Below are positions 1 through 8,732 of a stretch of 19,465 bases of DNA, one piece after another. Source of the stretch: Hydrogenovibrio sp. UBA654 (GTDB taxonomy: Bacteria; Pseudomonadota; Gammaproteobacteria; Thiomicrospirales; Thiomicrospiraceae); the NCBI GenBank assembly GCA_002299585.1, contig DBOE01000074.1, positions 1-19,465 of the forward strand, given 5' to 3'. The position numbers were made by a program, and so were the translations under genes. The notes under the pieces are model-generated. The model saw only the letters and a list, made by a program, of their open reading frames with translations. It did not search any database and was not told the origin of the DNA. Each line of letters begins with the position of its first letter. Within the stretch, counting starts at the first letter, position 1.

Positions 1-60
1 CAGGTGCGGCCACCATATTTTGAAAGTTGATTTAGTTTTTTAAACTAGTTCATATCGTAC

Positions 61-144
<84 letters not shown>

Positions 145-150
145 ATTCAT

Positions 151-182
151 AAACCCAAGTTACTAAAATTTGGGTTTTTTTT
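151..182 (+). terminator. Rho-independent terminator after tRNA-Leu
   Basis: An 8-bp stem (AAACCCAA at 151-158 with TTGGGTTT at 170-177) with an 11-base loop runs into a T tract at 175-182. It begins six bases after the tRNA CCA end, so it closes the tRNA transcript. On the other strand the T tract is poor, so it is probably not an efficient terminator for the minus-strand gene that ends at 233. Confidence 0.85.
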
Positions 183-232
183 AGTTTTTATATTCTGCTT
201 TTTTTGTATTTAATTATTTAATCAACATTAAA

Positions 233-3127
233 TTAAAATTGCCCACCCAATTTAAAATATAGCTGCGATCCGCCTATTTTACTATCTTTTCCTTGGGCAA
301 TGCCAAGTGTAATTGGGATTTTAATTAGGTCAAAGCCAAATAATATTTCAGCACTTAATTCCGCACCAACACTACTATAAATTTTATTATTTATGTTGCT
401 TGAACCATTGTCATTAAATATAGCACCATGAATTTTACCTAATCCTGCAGGGAATACTCGCCATCCATCATAAATAACGGCTATAGGAAACCTATATTCA
501 ATTGTTGCTCGGGTTATCTGAGTTCCAGATAATTGTGGTGAGTTTCTATAACCTCGCAGATAAAAATTTCTTTTTCCTAGCTGTGTAAAGTTTCCTAAAT
601 AACTAAGAGAATCAGAACTATTTCCTAATTGAAATGGTTGAATATATTTGCCCCCACTGGCGGTTAACCCAGCAAGCTTCAGTATATGTGTCCCTCCTAG
701 AGGGATATAACCATTTAGTTCGGCTATAGTCGCACTGCCTTTATTATCACTACCGGCAATAGGGTCATAACTTTCCATAATAATTGAAGTTTGAATTCCC
801 TCTGACGCAGAAATACTGTAGTTATAATAGTTGAAATTATTAAAACTAATTTTGCCACCAATAATATTATTTTTATTTTTTATTATGCTGTTATTGACAA
901 TTCTGGTATTGTTTCTTGTTGAGTGTGCTGCACCTAAGCTTATGTCTACTGCCCAATACATACTATTTATTGGATAGTTTAACATTGCTTGAGCGGAGGT
1001 TACCTCGTCATAACTGGAAATTTTGATATTGTTATTGCTGTTAGTCTCTGTGTAGGTAATAAGCTGGTTGTTTACTAAAAGATTAAAACGGTTGTAGTAG
1101 CTATAGGAGGCAGATCCACCAAGTGTACTGACCTTTGAAGTTTTATAATACATAGGCGTAGCAGCCCATTTATGGAAACCTAATACATCCTTGCCAGTTA
1201 TTGAAATTCCTATCCCAGTTGATTTGGGAAGACTGTATATAATAGGTAACCAACCTACAGGTTTTAATGTATTCCAGGCACTGTAATCATTGCCTTTTTG
1301 GATGCTAGAGGGGTTAAAGTTAGGCTCTGAGGTTATTAATGTGTCTAATTTAGCAAAGTTGACTTTGTTGGCAGAGAGTTGTTCTATATTAGTTAGCTGG
1401 GTGATAAAACGAATTTGTTGATTGGTTCCTGTATATTCTACAACCCAAGCAGATTGCTTATCAGCGATGGAAACATCACTAATATAACCAAGGCTGTTTG
1501 TCATTAGTTCAAAGGTATTATCTTGTAAATTTAAGCGATATAGTTCTAATTGTTGGTTAGATTTTGTATTAGATACATATAACACGCCCTGCCCATCTGC
1601 TGTATAAACTGGAGCTCTTTCTTTAGCTGGGCTGGCAGTTAAATTACGCCAGCTATTTTTTTGTAAGTCAAATAATTCTAGGTTCCAACCAGTTTTGGCT
1701 CTTTTTACACTAGCAACTAACTCTGTGCCAGCTGGGTTAACATTAAAATCACCAATAGCTTCACCAAACCCTAAGTGGCTAAGAATTGTAGGATCTCCAT
1801 ATAGACTTTTTTTATTGTTTGGCGATAAAGATACTAAATTTGTCATACCAGAACCCACCTGAACAGCTAAAATATCTTTGCCATTACTATGCCAGATAGC
1901 TCTTGGAAGCCTTTGACATTTTGTTAAACGCAGGCTATCTTTATTTTTAACATTGAGCTGGTATAAATCCACAAATTTATTGGTGTTATCACATATTGTT
2001 TCTCTGCTAACTAATAAGCCTTTTTTAGGATGCCAGTTTAAGCCAACAACATTATTAATAGCTTTAATAGTAGTTTGATTGCCTTTAGCATCAACCTGCC
2101 TAATTTCTGCTTTATTAGAACCATTAAAATGATAGTAAAAAACGCTATTATTTGGACCTGTTGTAATTAAATGGTTAATGTATTTATCATCCACCACGGT
2201 GGTTAATTGTTGAGTTGGTTTAGTTTTAATATGTTCAATTTGAGGGGTAAATTTATTAATTAAATATGCTTGATATTGCTCCCACATTTGAGCAGATGAA
2301 ACGCCAAATGTTATTTGAGAGCGGCTATCCATTCGAAATGGTATAATGCTCCTATTGTAGTTAGTAATATATTTAATTACCTTATCCTCACCATATTTAT
2401 CGGCAACAAATTGATAAAAATAAGCTCCATATAGATATATCTGCCCAAATGGCCAGCGTGAGGAGTAGCTACCTTCATAACTTTCTGCGGTAAAACTTCT
2501 TAAGCCAGTGATAACTTCTTGGCGCATTTTAGAGGTAAATAAAGCATTATTGCCTCTGCCAAAGCCTTTTTTTGACTCATTATAAATTGCAATCCCTTCG
2601 CTAACCCAGTTAGGAGCAAATAGTTGAGGGAAAATACCTATGCTTATGCTTATGCTACGACCAAAAATATTGCGAATGTCTTTTGGTATTCCAGATGTTT
2701 GATCTAAATGTAGAATATGAGTGTATTCATGGGTAAAAAGTAGTTCAAGCCAACCTGTGTGATCCATCAGTTCACCATCAATAGGAGTATTCATGTAAAT
2801 AAAAATTGTATTGTAATTAACTACAGTGGCAGCACCATTTGAAGAATCAACAGAATCATTAATAACAATTTGCGTATTGGTGGGATTCCATTTCATAAAA
2901 GGAACAAGCTTGTTATGTACCTGCTCTGAAATTACTGCCATCCGCTGGGCAAAAGCCAAGTTTTTGGCTTGGTAATTTATATTAAAATGTTCAGTTTTAA
3001 GAGTTTTCCAGTTATCAAATGGGGAGGGTTGCAAGAGGTTAGAACCGAAAATAATTGGCGAGGTTTGGGCATTGGTTATAGATGAAAAAGCCATTATAAC
3101 CGCCACTAAAATAACCGAATTAATCAC
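233..3127 (-). CDS. Outer-membrane protein with zinc metallopeptidase, beta-propeller and beta-barrel regions
   Basis: This 964-residue protein begins with a signal peptide (hydrophobic residues 4-15, likely cut after TNA at 18-20). Residues about 40-290 look like a gluzincin-type peptidase: HEYTH at 133-137 gives the HExxH zinc site and E177 in WVSEG is a plausible third ligand. Residues about 300-640 contain repeated beta-strand units of the WD40/TolB propeller kind. The last 320 residues are rich in Asn/Ser/Tyr beta-strands and end in Phe, as outer-membrane barrels do, with a BamA-like 'surface antigen' flavour. The predicted place is the outer membrane, with peptidase and propeller in the periplasm or at the surface; the substrate is unknown. 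The start is GTG at 3127, because an in-frame TAA lies eight codons upstream with no ATG between; AAGAG precedes it. The domain reading is by motif and composition only. Confidence 0.82.
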   Translation of the reverse strand: MINSVILVAVIMAFSSITNAQTSPIIFGSNLLQPSPFDNWKTLKTEHFNINYQAKNLAFAQRMAVISEQVHNKLVPFMKWNPTNTQIVINDSVDSSNGAATVVNYNTIFIYMNTPIDGELMDHTGWLELLFTHEYTHILHLDQTSGIPKDIRNIFGRSISISIGIFPQLFAPNWVSEGIAIYNESKKGFGRGNNALFTSKMRQEVITGLRSFTAESYEGSYSSRWPFGQIYLYGAYFYQFVADKYGEDKVIKYITNYNRSIIPFRMDSRSQITFGVSSAQMWEQYQAYLINKFTPQIEHIKTKPTQQLTTVVDDKYINHLITTGPNNSVFYYHFNGSNKAEIRQVDAKGNQTTIKAINNVVGLNWHPKKGLLVSRETICDNTNKFVDLYQLNVKNKDSLRLTKCQRLPRAIWHSNGKDILAVQVGSGMTNLVSLSPNNKKSLYGDPTILSHLGFGEAIGDFNVNPAGTELVASVKRAKTGWNLELFDLQKNSWRNLTASPAKERAPVYTADGQGVLYVSNTKSNQQLELYRLNLQDNTFELMTNSLGYISDVSIADKQSAWVVEYTGTNQQIRFITQLTNIEQLSANKVNFAKLDTLITSEPNFNPSSIQKGNDYSAWNTLKPVGWLPIIYSLPKSTGIGISITGKDVLGFHKWAATPMYYKTSKVSTLGGSASYSYYNRFNLLVNNQLITYTETNSNNNIKISSYDEVTSAQAMLNYPINSMYWAVDISLGAAHSTRNNTRIVNNSIIKNKNNIIGGKISFNNFNYYNYSISASEGIQTSIIMESYDPIAGSDNKGSATIAELNGYIPLGGTHILKLAGLTASGGKYIQPFQLGNSSDSLSYLGNFTQLGKRNFYLRGYRNSPQLSGTQITRATIEYRFPIAVIYDGWRVFPAGLGKIHGAIFNDNGSSNINNKIYSSVGAELSAEILFGFDLIKIPITLGIAQGKDSKIGGSQLYFKLGGQF

Positions 3128-3150
3128 ATTATGCTCTTTTTTAACATGTT

Positions 3151-3156
3151 ATTATA
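3151..3156 (-). promoter_or_regulatory. Possible -10 box for the outer-membrane metallopeptidase gene
   Basis: The minus strand carries a perfect TATAAT at 3156-3151, placing a start of transcription near 3144 and leaving a leader of about 17 bases that holds the AAGAG ribosome-binding site. No good -35 box is present at 16-18 bases. The plus strand of the same intergenic region has TACAAT at 3218-3223 with a weak TAATCA 17 bases before it, a candidate for the divergent nuclease gene. Confidence 0.4.
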
Positions 3157-3280
3157 AGCTAAAAATTGTAGCATAATGATACATTAAGTTTAACTAATCA
3201 TTGCTAAGATTAAAGGGTACAATTGGTTGTAATAATTGTCGATTAGTTAAATTTTTTTAGTGCTCAGCCATGGTATTATT

Positions 3281-5986
3281 ATGATAAGCAAACCTTCCCT
3301 ACATCTTGCGGTTAATAGCCGTTTAGTTCAGTTTTTAAAGTCTTATTTGTTAGATGATTCTTTTGTGGACTCTAAAGTAGCAATCACCCCACAGGTCATG
3401 ACTTGGCAACAGGTTTTAAATGTTTGGCAAGAGCAACAAATGTTGTTGGGTAATTTGTCAGTTAGCGATTTGCCTAGTAGAACTCTATCCAACTTTGAGG
3501 CACAATTAATCTGGCAAAGATTGCTAGAAGAAGATCCGCTTGTATCAGCATTATTAAATAAAACTGAGATGGCAAAAAAACTGTATCAGGCTTGGCAGGT
3601 TTTTAGTGAGTATCTTAGTTATGATTTATTACATGAGTCGTTTAAGACTGAAGAAATTAATTTATTTTTGCAGTTAAAAAAAAATTATATTGAGTTTTTA
3701 GAGCAAAATAATTATTGGGATAGTAGCTTAAAGATTAAACAGCAGCTAGATTGGATTGCACAATCACCAGTAGAATTTGCAGAAATAAACTTGTATGGAT
3801 TTGATGAAAAAACGCCTTATTTACAAAGTTGGTTAGATGGCTTGCAAGCACGGGGAGTGGTTATTAAACAAATAGCACAGTTTGATTTAACCACGCACAG
3901 CACTATGAATTTATGTGTTGCTAGTAGCCAAACAATAGAGGCTCAACAGGCGGCAAGTTGGGCGTATGATTTGGTAGAAAAAGGCGATAAAAACATTGCC
4001 ATAGTTGCCCCAAACATTGATGAGGTGCAGCAAAATCTTAGCTGGGCATTAGATGAGCTAATGTGGTCACAGCAAAACTATCCATTGCAATCATTACAAA
4101 AAAATTGGCAGGGTTCGCCTTTATACAATATTTCTTTAGGTCAGTCATTGAGCAGTTTTTCTTTAGTAAAGCATGCTTTACAATTGGTTAAGGTGTTATT
4201 AAGTGGGCAAAAAAAAATAGATTATGAATTATTTTCTAGCTGGTTAGTTTCTCCTTATACCACCGGTAATTTACTTACTAGACAAAGTTTAGATTTTAAT
4301 CTGCGTAAATGGCAATGGGCAAAATTATCTTTAAATAATGTTGTTGATAAAATGCAGCATGAAGATTGTAAAGATAAGTTTTCTAAGCAACTTCATAGCA
4401 ATATTATTAGTAGTTTGGAAAGTATAAGCGGAGGTAAAGTTTCTAGTTTTGAGTTTGTAGAGCTAGTATTTAAAATGTTTTCTAGCATGCATTGGGCTGA
4501 AAAAGTGGGTGATAGAGGTTTAACTAGCCATGAATATCAACAAAAAGAAGCTTTATTTTCGGCTTTAGAGGTTTTTAAAAATAATCTTTTCCCACAAGAA
4601 CAACAAAGTTTTTCTGAATGGTTAAATCTAGTAGAAAAGTTTTTAGCTGAGCAAATATTTCAGCCTAAAAATATTGGACAATCGCCAATTCAAATTATGG
4701 GTATGCTAGAAGCTGGAGGGCAACAATTTGATGGTTTGTGGGTGATGGGCATGACTAGTGAGGCTTGGCCAAGAGATGCAAAACCTAACCCATTTTTACC
4801 AATAAATTTACAACGAGAATATAAAGTTCCTAGAGCTGGTTCCAGTCGTGAACTAGCCTATGCACAGACCCTAAGCCAACGATTATCCAAGTCTTCAGCT
4901 AATATAGTTTGGTCTTTTGCAAAGCTAATTGAGGGTAGAGAACAAATTCAATCACCAGTTCTTAATCCATTTAAACACCAGTTTACTAGCTATCAACAAC
5001 AAGCATATAAAACTCTAGCAGAGCAAGCTTTCGCGATAGCTAAACCATTGGATAAAGTATTAGATAATAAAGCTCCTATGCTAGCTGATGGTACAGAAGT
5101 TACTGGTGGTGCAGGCTTTATTGCTGCCCAAGCGGTTTGCCCATTAATGGCATTTTTAGACTATCGTTTAGGGGCAAAAAATACACTAGAAGCAGTAGAG
5201 GAGGGGGTTCAAAAAAATAATCTTGGGCTTTTGGTTCACAAGATATTAGAAAGATTTTGGCAAGAGGTTAAAACTCAATCAGCATTACTTGCCGATAATG
5301 ATTTTGCTAGCAAAGTAGATAAAATTGTTGGTGAAGAACTAGAGCTAGTAAAAAACTCTTATCAAGAGAATTTTTTACAGATAGAACACCAAAGGATTTT
5401 AAATTTAATTGTTGAATGGCTAGAGCTTGAAGAAACCAGACCTAGTTTTGAAGTTATTAAAGTCGAAGGGAATTATGGGTTAAATATAGCGGAGTTAATT
5501 TTTCAAATTAAGCTTGATCGAGTTGATAAAGTAGCTGGAAAACACTATGTTTTAGATTATAAAACAGGTAGTGCATCTATTAATCAATTAACTAAGCAGC
5601 CTTTAGTTAAGCCACAGTTAGCGGTTTATTTACATGCCAAAGTTGATGATGTCGCAGGCTTGGGATATGCTTTAATTCGCAGTGATGATGAGGTAAAGTT
5701 CTCTAGCCTTTCTTGTGAAGAACGTTTTAAGCCTACTACAGACAAAAATCAGTTGGATTTTGAAAAACTTGCCGAAAAGGAAAAAAGCGTTTTTTATGGA
5801 ATGTGCTGGCAAGAAGCATTAGATTATTTAAAACAACAAGTAACCGATTTAGCTAACAGTATCAAAGAAGGTAATGCTGAACTAAGTTATCAAAAAGAAA
5901 CCGATTTACAATACGCGGGATGTTTATTAGCTTTAAGACTACCTGAGGCAAAAGAGCAAATATCTTTCGTGTTAAAAAGTGATTAA
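3281..5986 (+). CDS. AddB-like PD-(D/E)XK nuclease, probable DNA repair protein
   Basis: About 900 residues. The layout matches the proteobacterial 'probable DNA repair protein' family related to AddB: a long N-terminal half resembling an inactivated UvrD-type helicase (GGQQFDGLWVMGM followed by the SREL-type segment near 518-528) and a C-terminal RecB-like nuclease. Numbered from ATG 3281, nuclease residues are H653 (VHKILERFW), D746 (KLDRVDK) and D759-Y760-K761 (VLDYKTG). I see no Walker A motif, so it is probably not an ATPase by itself. C620 (AVCPL) fits the first cysteine of an AddB-type iron-sulphur staple, but the C-terminal end keeps only C881, so the cluster may be lost. ATG 3281 was chosen over GTG 3260 because it gives the natural start MISKPSLHLAVNSR; neither has a clear Shine-Dalgarno, so GTG 3260 stays possible. 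Confidence 0.85.
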   Translation: MISKPSLHLAVNSRLVQFLKSYLLDDSFVDSKVAITPQVMTWQQVLNVWQEQQMLLGNLSVSDLPSRTLSNFEAQLIWQRLLEEDPLVSALLNKTEMAKKLYQAWQVFSEYLSYDLLHESFKTEEINLFLQLKKNYIEFLEQNNYWDSSLKIKQQLDWIAQSPVEFAEINLYGFDEKTPYLQSWLDGLQARGVVIKQIAQFDLTTHSTMNLCVASSQTIEAQQAASWAYDLVEKGDKNIAIVAPNIDEVQQNLSWALDELMWSQQNYPLQSLQKNWQGSPLYNISLGQSLSSFSLVKHALQLVKVLLSGQKKIDYELFSSWLVSPYTTGNLLTRQSLDFNLRKWQWAKLSLNNVVDKMQHEDCKDKFSKQLHSNIISSLESISGGKVSSFEFVELVFKMFSSMHWAEKVGDRGLTSHEYQQKEALFSALEVFKNNLFPQEQQSFSEWLNLVEKFLAEQIFQPKNIGQSPIQIMGMLEAGGQQFDGLWVMGMTSEAWPRDAKPNPFLPINLQREYKVPRAGSSRELAYAQTLSQRLSKSSANIVWSFAKLIEGREQIQSPVLNPFKHQFTSYQQQAYKTLAEQAFAIAKPLDKVLDNKAPMLADGTEVTGGAGFIAAQAVCPLMAFLDYRLGAKNTLEAVEEGVQKNNLGLLVHKILERFWQEVKTQSALLADNDFASKVDKIVGEELELVKNSYQENFLQIEHQRILNLIVEWLELEETRPSFEVIKVEGNYGLNIAELIFQIKLDRVDKVAGKHYVLDYKTGSASINQLTKQPLVKPQLAVYLHAKVDDVAGLGYALIRSDDEVKFSSLSCEERFKPTTDKNQLDFEKLAEKEKSVFYGMCWQEALDYLKQQVTDLANSIKEGNAELSYQKETDLQYAGCLLALRLPEAKEQISFVLKSD

Positions 5987-6006
5987 AAATTTTTTAAACC
6001 ATATTT

Positions 6007-6636
6007 TTAAACCACATAAACGCTAATTGCCGCATAATGGCTAGCACTACCGCCTATTACAAATAAGTGCCAAATTCCATGGGCATGTTTTAGTCGGTAA
6101 TCTAGTACATAAAATATCACGCCTACTGTATAAAATATACCACCAAGAGCGAGAAGAGTCATACCTCCACTAGCCAACTTTTCCGCTAAAACACCAATCG
6201 GTATAATAACTATCCAGCCCATTACTAGATAGATGATAAGTTGCAAGATGCGTTTATTTGCTTTTTCAGTTTGTTTGGCAAAAATATCAAGAGCAATACC
6301 TATTACCGCTAAACCCCAAACCACACCAAAAATTGACCAGCCCCAAGCACCATGCAAGGTAACTAACATAAATGGGGTGTAGGTTCCAGCTATTAATAAG
6401 TAAATAGATATATGGTCAAGTTTTTGTAGTAGGTATTTAAAACGACCATTATGTGCATGATAAAAAGCTGAAGAAAAATAGAGTAAAAATAGAGTAGTTC
6501 CGTAAATACTAACACTAGTTATTTTCCAAACATCTCCTGTTTGTGAGGCTAGCACAATTAAATAAATCATCGCGGGAAAAACAAACAATGTAGCAATGAA
6601 GTGAGTAATTGTATTTAGTTTTTCACCGTGTTTCAT
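6007..6636 (-). CDS. Hemolysin III / PAQR family integral membrane protein (TrhA-like)
   Basis: This 209-residue protein is almost wholly hydrophobic, with about seven membrane helices. The family's metal-site residues are present: S56 and H60 in SSAFYH, D74-H75 in KLDHISIY, and H186/H190 in the late HGIWH with H200 in SASHY. The N-terminal GEKLNTITH is also characteristic. Length is usual for the bacterial family. Bacterial members are linked to membrane energetics and fluidity; the name 'hemolysin' is historical and does not show toxicity here. The gene converges on the nuclease gene with only 20 bases between stops. The ATG at 6636 has no good ribosome-binding site but is the only sensible start. 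Confidence 0.9.
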   Translation of the reverse strand: MKHGEKLNTITHFIATLFVFPAMIYLIVLASQTGDVWKITSVSIYGTTLFLLYFSSAFYHAHNGRFKYLLQKLDHISIYLLIAGTYTPFMLVTLHGAWGWSIFGVVWGLAVIGIALDIFAKQTEKANKRILQLIIYLVMGWIVIIPIGVLAEKLASGGMTLLALGGIFYTVGVIFYVLDYRLKHAHGIWHLFVIGGSASHYAAISVYVV

Positions 6637-7127
6637 TTTAATTAATCAAGGCTTATTTAAGATTACAGTATTTTAAATGCAAAAAACACCCAAAGATACC
6701 TTTCGTTACTTAATTTTATTAAAAACATGATGCGATTAAGAATCCATTAAACTCCATATCTAACCTATTTTTAGTGAATATTTTTTTTAAAAAAGTTACT
6801 AACAAAAATTATACCATATGTAGTTGGTATCAGTTTCTCCTTAAGACAGTATCTTAAATTAACAATTAAAACACCTTATTATTTCTATAAAAAAATTTAA
6901 TTAAAACATGGTGTTGTCTATAAATCCCCTTTAAAGTCAGGGTTAAAGTTGTATTTTAGAGTAATATTAGTTATGTAAAATAAAGTGTGATTTAGTTTGT
7001 TTTTTACATAAAAAATAGTGTAGAGTGTAATACAGATTTTTTTTAATATTGCTAATTTAAGTGCCTCCTTTAAGGAGGCATCTAATAGTGGGTTAGTAAC
7101 AATTTTTAGTTTAGGTGTTTTTGTATA
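6637..7127. other. 491-bp AT-rich non-coding region with several small dyads
   Basis: No convincing gene is present. A 79-codon minus-strand reading frame (6918-7157) has low-complexity composition, runs into the sugar transferase start and is judged a chance frame. Visible structure: ATACCA/TGGTAT (6811-6816 / 6825-6830), TTAAGA/TCTTAA (6841-6846 / 6852-6857), AACACC/GGTGTT (6870-6875 / 6910-6915) and the long perfect 19-bp dyad at 7062-7080. The region holds the divergent starts of the hemolysin III gene and of the sugar transferase gene, so these dyads may be operator sites. Confidence 0.6.
7056..7086 (+). promoter_or_regulatory. Possible promoter with a 19-bp dyad filling the spacer
   Basis: A perfect 19-bp palindrome with one central base (arms TGCCTCCTT / AAGGAGGCA, 7062-7080) is followed directly by TCTAAT (7081-7086), five of six matches to a -10 box. 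It is preceded by TTTAAG (7056-7061), only three of six matches to a -35 box. No T tract follows, so it is not a terminator. A dyad lying wholly between -35 and -10 with a 19-bp spacer is the arrangement at MerR-family promoters. Transcription would start near 7093, leaving a leader that holds AGGTG (7113-7117) ahead of the ATG at 7128. No regulator gene is in the window, so the assignment is tentative. Confidence 0.4.
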
Positions 7128-8531
7128 ATGATGAAAGAGAAAGAAATTAAATATCATAATGTGAAAATAAATTCCCTATTTCGCTTAGTTGACAATCTTA
7201 TAATTTTATTAGTGATTTATTGGGTAAGCTTTTTTTTGTTTGATAAGCAAAATGATAGTATCTATGGGTTATTTTTATTATTTATTATTTTTTATAATTA
7301 TCTGGCAGATTCTCAGCATGCTAACCATTCATTAAGTGATGGTTCGTTTTTTGATGGAGCTTTAAGCATAATAATCTCTTGGTTTGTCGCACTATTGTTT
7401 ATTAGTTTAATAAATATATTTTTTGTTCATGTCACTGGTTTTTCTAGCTCTTTTTGGCTTGCTTTTTTAATTATTATTCCTGTTTTTATAGTTCTTTTTC
7501 ATATATTTATCCGATTGTTATTAGAGTATGCAAGCTTAAAAGGGCTCAACACTCGAAAATCTATCATTTATGGAGCCACACCGTTAGGGGTAAATTTATC
7601 AGTAGCTTTTAAAAAAATGCCGAGCAGTGGGGCTGTATTTGAGGGGTTTTATGATGATCGTCAGGATGTTGTTGATGAAAGGCGTGAAAAGGTCGAATTG
7701 CGAGGAATGATGGATGACCTATTTAAAGAGTGTTATTTAGGTAAAGTAGAAAGAGTCTATATCACTTTAAGTATGGCAGCAGCAGAGACAAGAATAAAGT
7801 ATATAGTAAAAAAATTAGCAGATACAACAGTCTCTGTTTATGTAGCACCAGATATATTTACTTATGATTTGCTACACTCAAGAATTAAGAATTATAGAGG
7901 TATACCTGTTGTTAGCATATATGATACGCCTTTTTTTGGAGTAGACTCTTTTGTGAAGCGAGTAGAAGATATTGTATTATCGGTTATAATATTGACAATC
8001 ATTCTTATTCCTATGTTAATAATTGCTATTGGAGTTAAGATATCATCTCCTGGGCCAGTTTTGTTTAAGCAGAATAGGTATGGGCGAGGGGGGGCGATAA
8101 TTGCTGTATGGAAGTTTCGCTCAATGAATATTATGGAGGATAAATATGATGTGGTGCAGGCAACAAAAAATGATTCTAGAACTACCTCTTTTGGGAGGTT
8201 TATTCGCAGAACATCATTAGATGAGTTACCACAGTTTATAAATGTATTGCAAGGCACTATGTCTATAGTTGGACCCAGACCTCATGCCGTTTCACATAAT
8301 GAAGAATATAGAAAAATGATACTTGGCTATATGCTAAGGCATAAAGTTAAGCCAGGAATAACTGGTCTAGCACAAATTAAAGGCTTTAGAGGGGAAACAG
8401 ATACTCTTGATAAAATGAAAAAACGAGTTGATTTTGATTTAGTATATATTCGTAAGTGGTCAATTTTTTTAGATTTAAAAATTATTTTTTTAACTATATT
8501 TAGAGGATTTATGCATAAAAATGCATATTAA
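7128..8531 (+). CDS. Undecaprenyl-phosphate sugar-1-phosphate transferase (WcaJ/WbaP type)
   Basis: This 467-residue inner-membrane enzyme should transfer a sugar-1-phosphate from a nucleotide sugar to undecaprenyl phosphate, the first step of glycan-unit assembly. Four N-terminal membrane helices (about 22-38, 46-58, 80-99, 108-132) precede a Rossmann-like region (IIYGATPLG near 146-154). A further membrane segment (about 282-304) leads into the catalytic domain of the polyisoprenyl-phosphate phosphotransferase superfamily: KFRSM 329-333, the D365-E366 pair in SLDELPQ, and VGPRPH 381-386. The size and four-helix N-terminus fit the long WcaJ-like class; the sugar cannot be predicted. A G7 run encodes Gly321-Gly322. 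ATG 7128 and ATG 7131 are adjacent and either may be used; AGGTG lies ten bases before 7128. TATAAT overlaps the start at 7124-7129, probably by chance. Confidence 0.9.
   Translation: MMKEKEIKYHNVKINSLFRLVDNLIILLVIYWVSFFLFDKQNDSIYGLFLLFIIFYNYLADSQHANHSLSDGSFFDGALSIIISWFVALLFISLINIFFVHVTGFSSSFWLAFLIIIPVFIVLFHIFIRLLLEYASLKGLNTRKSIIYGATPLGVNLSVAFKKMPSSGAVFEGFYDDRQDVVDERREKVELRGMMDDLFKECYLGKVERVYITLSMAAAETRIKYIVKKLADTTVSVYVAPDIFTYDLLHSRIKNYRGIPVVSIYDTPFFGVDSFVKRVEDIVLSVIILTIILIPMLIIAIGVKISSPGPVLFKQNRYGRGGAIIAVWKFRSMNIMEDKYDVVQATKNDSRTTSFGRFIRRTSLDELPQFINVLQGTMSIVGPRPHAVSHNEEYRKMILGYMLRHKVKPGITGLAQIKGFRGETDTLDKMKKRVDFDLVYIRKWSIFLDLKIIFLTIFRGFMHKNAY
8088..8094 (+). repeat. G7 homopolymer run inside the sugar transferase gene
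   Basis: Seven consecutive G bases in the codons for Arg320-Gly321-Gly322. Such runs are uncommon in AT-rich DNA and may slip during replication. Confidence 0.9.
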
Positions 8532-8608
8532 AAAGGAATGTTATTGTGAAAAATAGAAATTTATTAGATACTTGAACTCGCATAGCTATTCCATACCCCC
8601 CCTTTTTT
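8532..8608 (+). other. Possible remnant of a lost gene start after the sugar transferase
   Basis: Directly after the sugar transferase stop there is a good ribosome-binding site, AAGGA (8533-8537), followed eight bases later by GTG (8545). That GTG opens a frame of only nine codons (M K N R N L L D T) before TGA. A C7T6 tract follows at 8596-8608 and nothing else here looks coding. The simplest reading is that an operon gene once began here and has been deleted or has decayed; a tiny leader peptide is an alternative. Confidence 0.3.
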
Positions 8609-8687
8609 AGAAATTTTAGGTTTTAAAAAATCAAGATTTATTTAGGGCATAGTGTTTTTAGATCAGTATTTTCTTAAATTGGCTTTG

Positions 8688-8732
8688 TTTTTGCTAATTT
8701 ACTAATTAATTAATTTAGTAAATTAGCAAAAA
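8688..8732 (+). repeat. 18-bp perfect inverted repeat touching the next start codon
   Basis: The arms at 8688-8705 and 8715-8732 are perfect complements over 18 bp, with a 9-base loop (TTAATTAAT). The right arm ends on the base before the ATG at 8733. The sequence is AT-rich and has A, not T, after the right arm, so it is not an intrinsic terminator on either strand. In RNA it would fold over the whole region where a ribosome-binding site should be; in DNA it could be an operator. Confidence 0.8.

Noticed and set aside
1..15. First 15 bases end in GGCCACCA, like the 3' end of another tRNA
   Set aside because: Only an acceptor-like end is inside the window; without the rest it cannot be told from the tail of a coding sequence.
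7057..7070. 14-base match TTAAGTGCCTCCTT with the minus strand at the fur 3' end (about 17603-17617)
   Set aside because: A match of this length is about what chance gives between two strands of a 19-kb AT-rich window.
7124..7129. TATAAT overlapping the sugar transferase start codon
   Set aside because: No -35 box at proper spacing, and use of it would remove the likely ATG; probably chance.
6918..7157. 79-codon minus-strand reading frame
   Set aside because: Low-complexity, no recognisable family, overlaps the sugar transferase start and a perfect palindrome; judged a chance frame in AT-rich DNA.
7892..8257. 121-codon minus-strand frame inside the sugar transferase gene
   Set aside because: Shadow of a well-supported gene with conserved catalytic motifs on the other strand.
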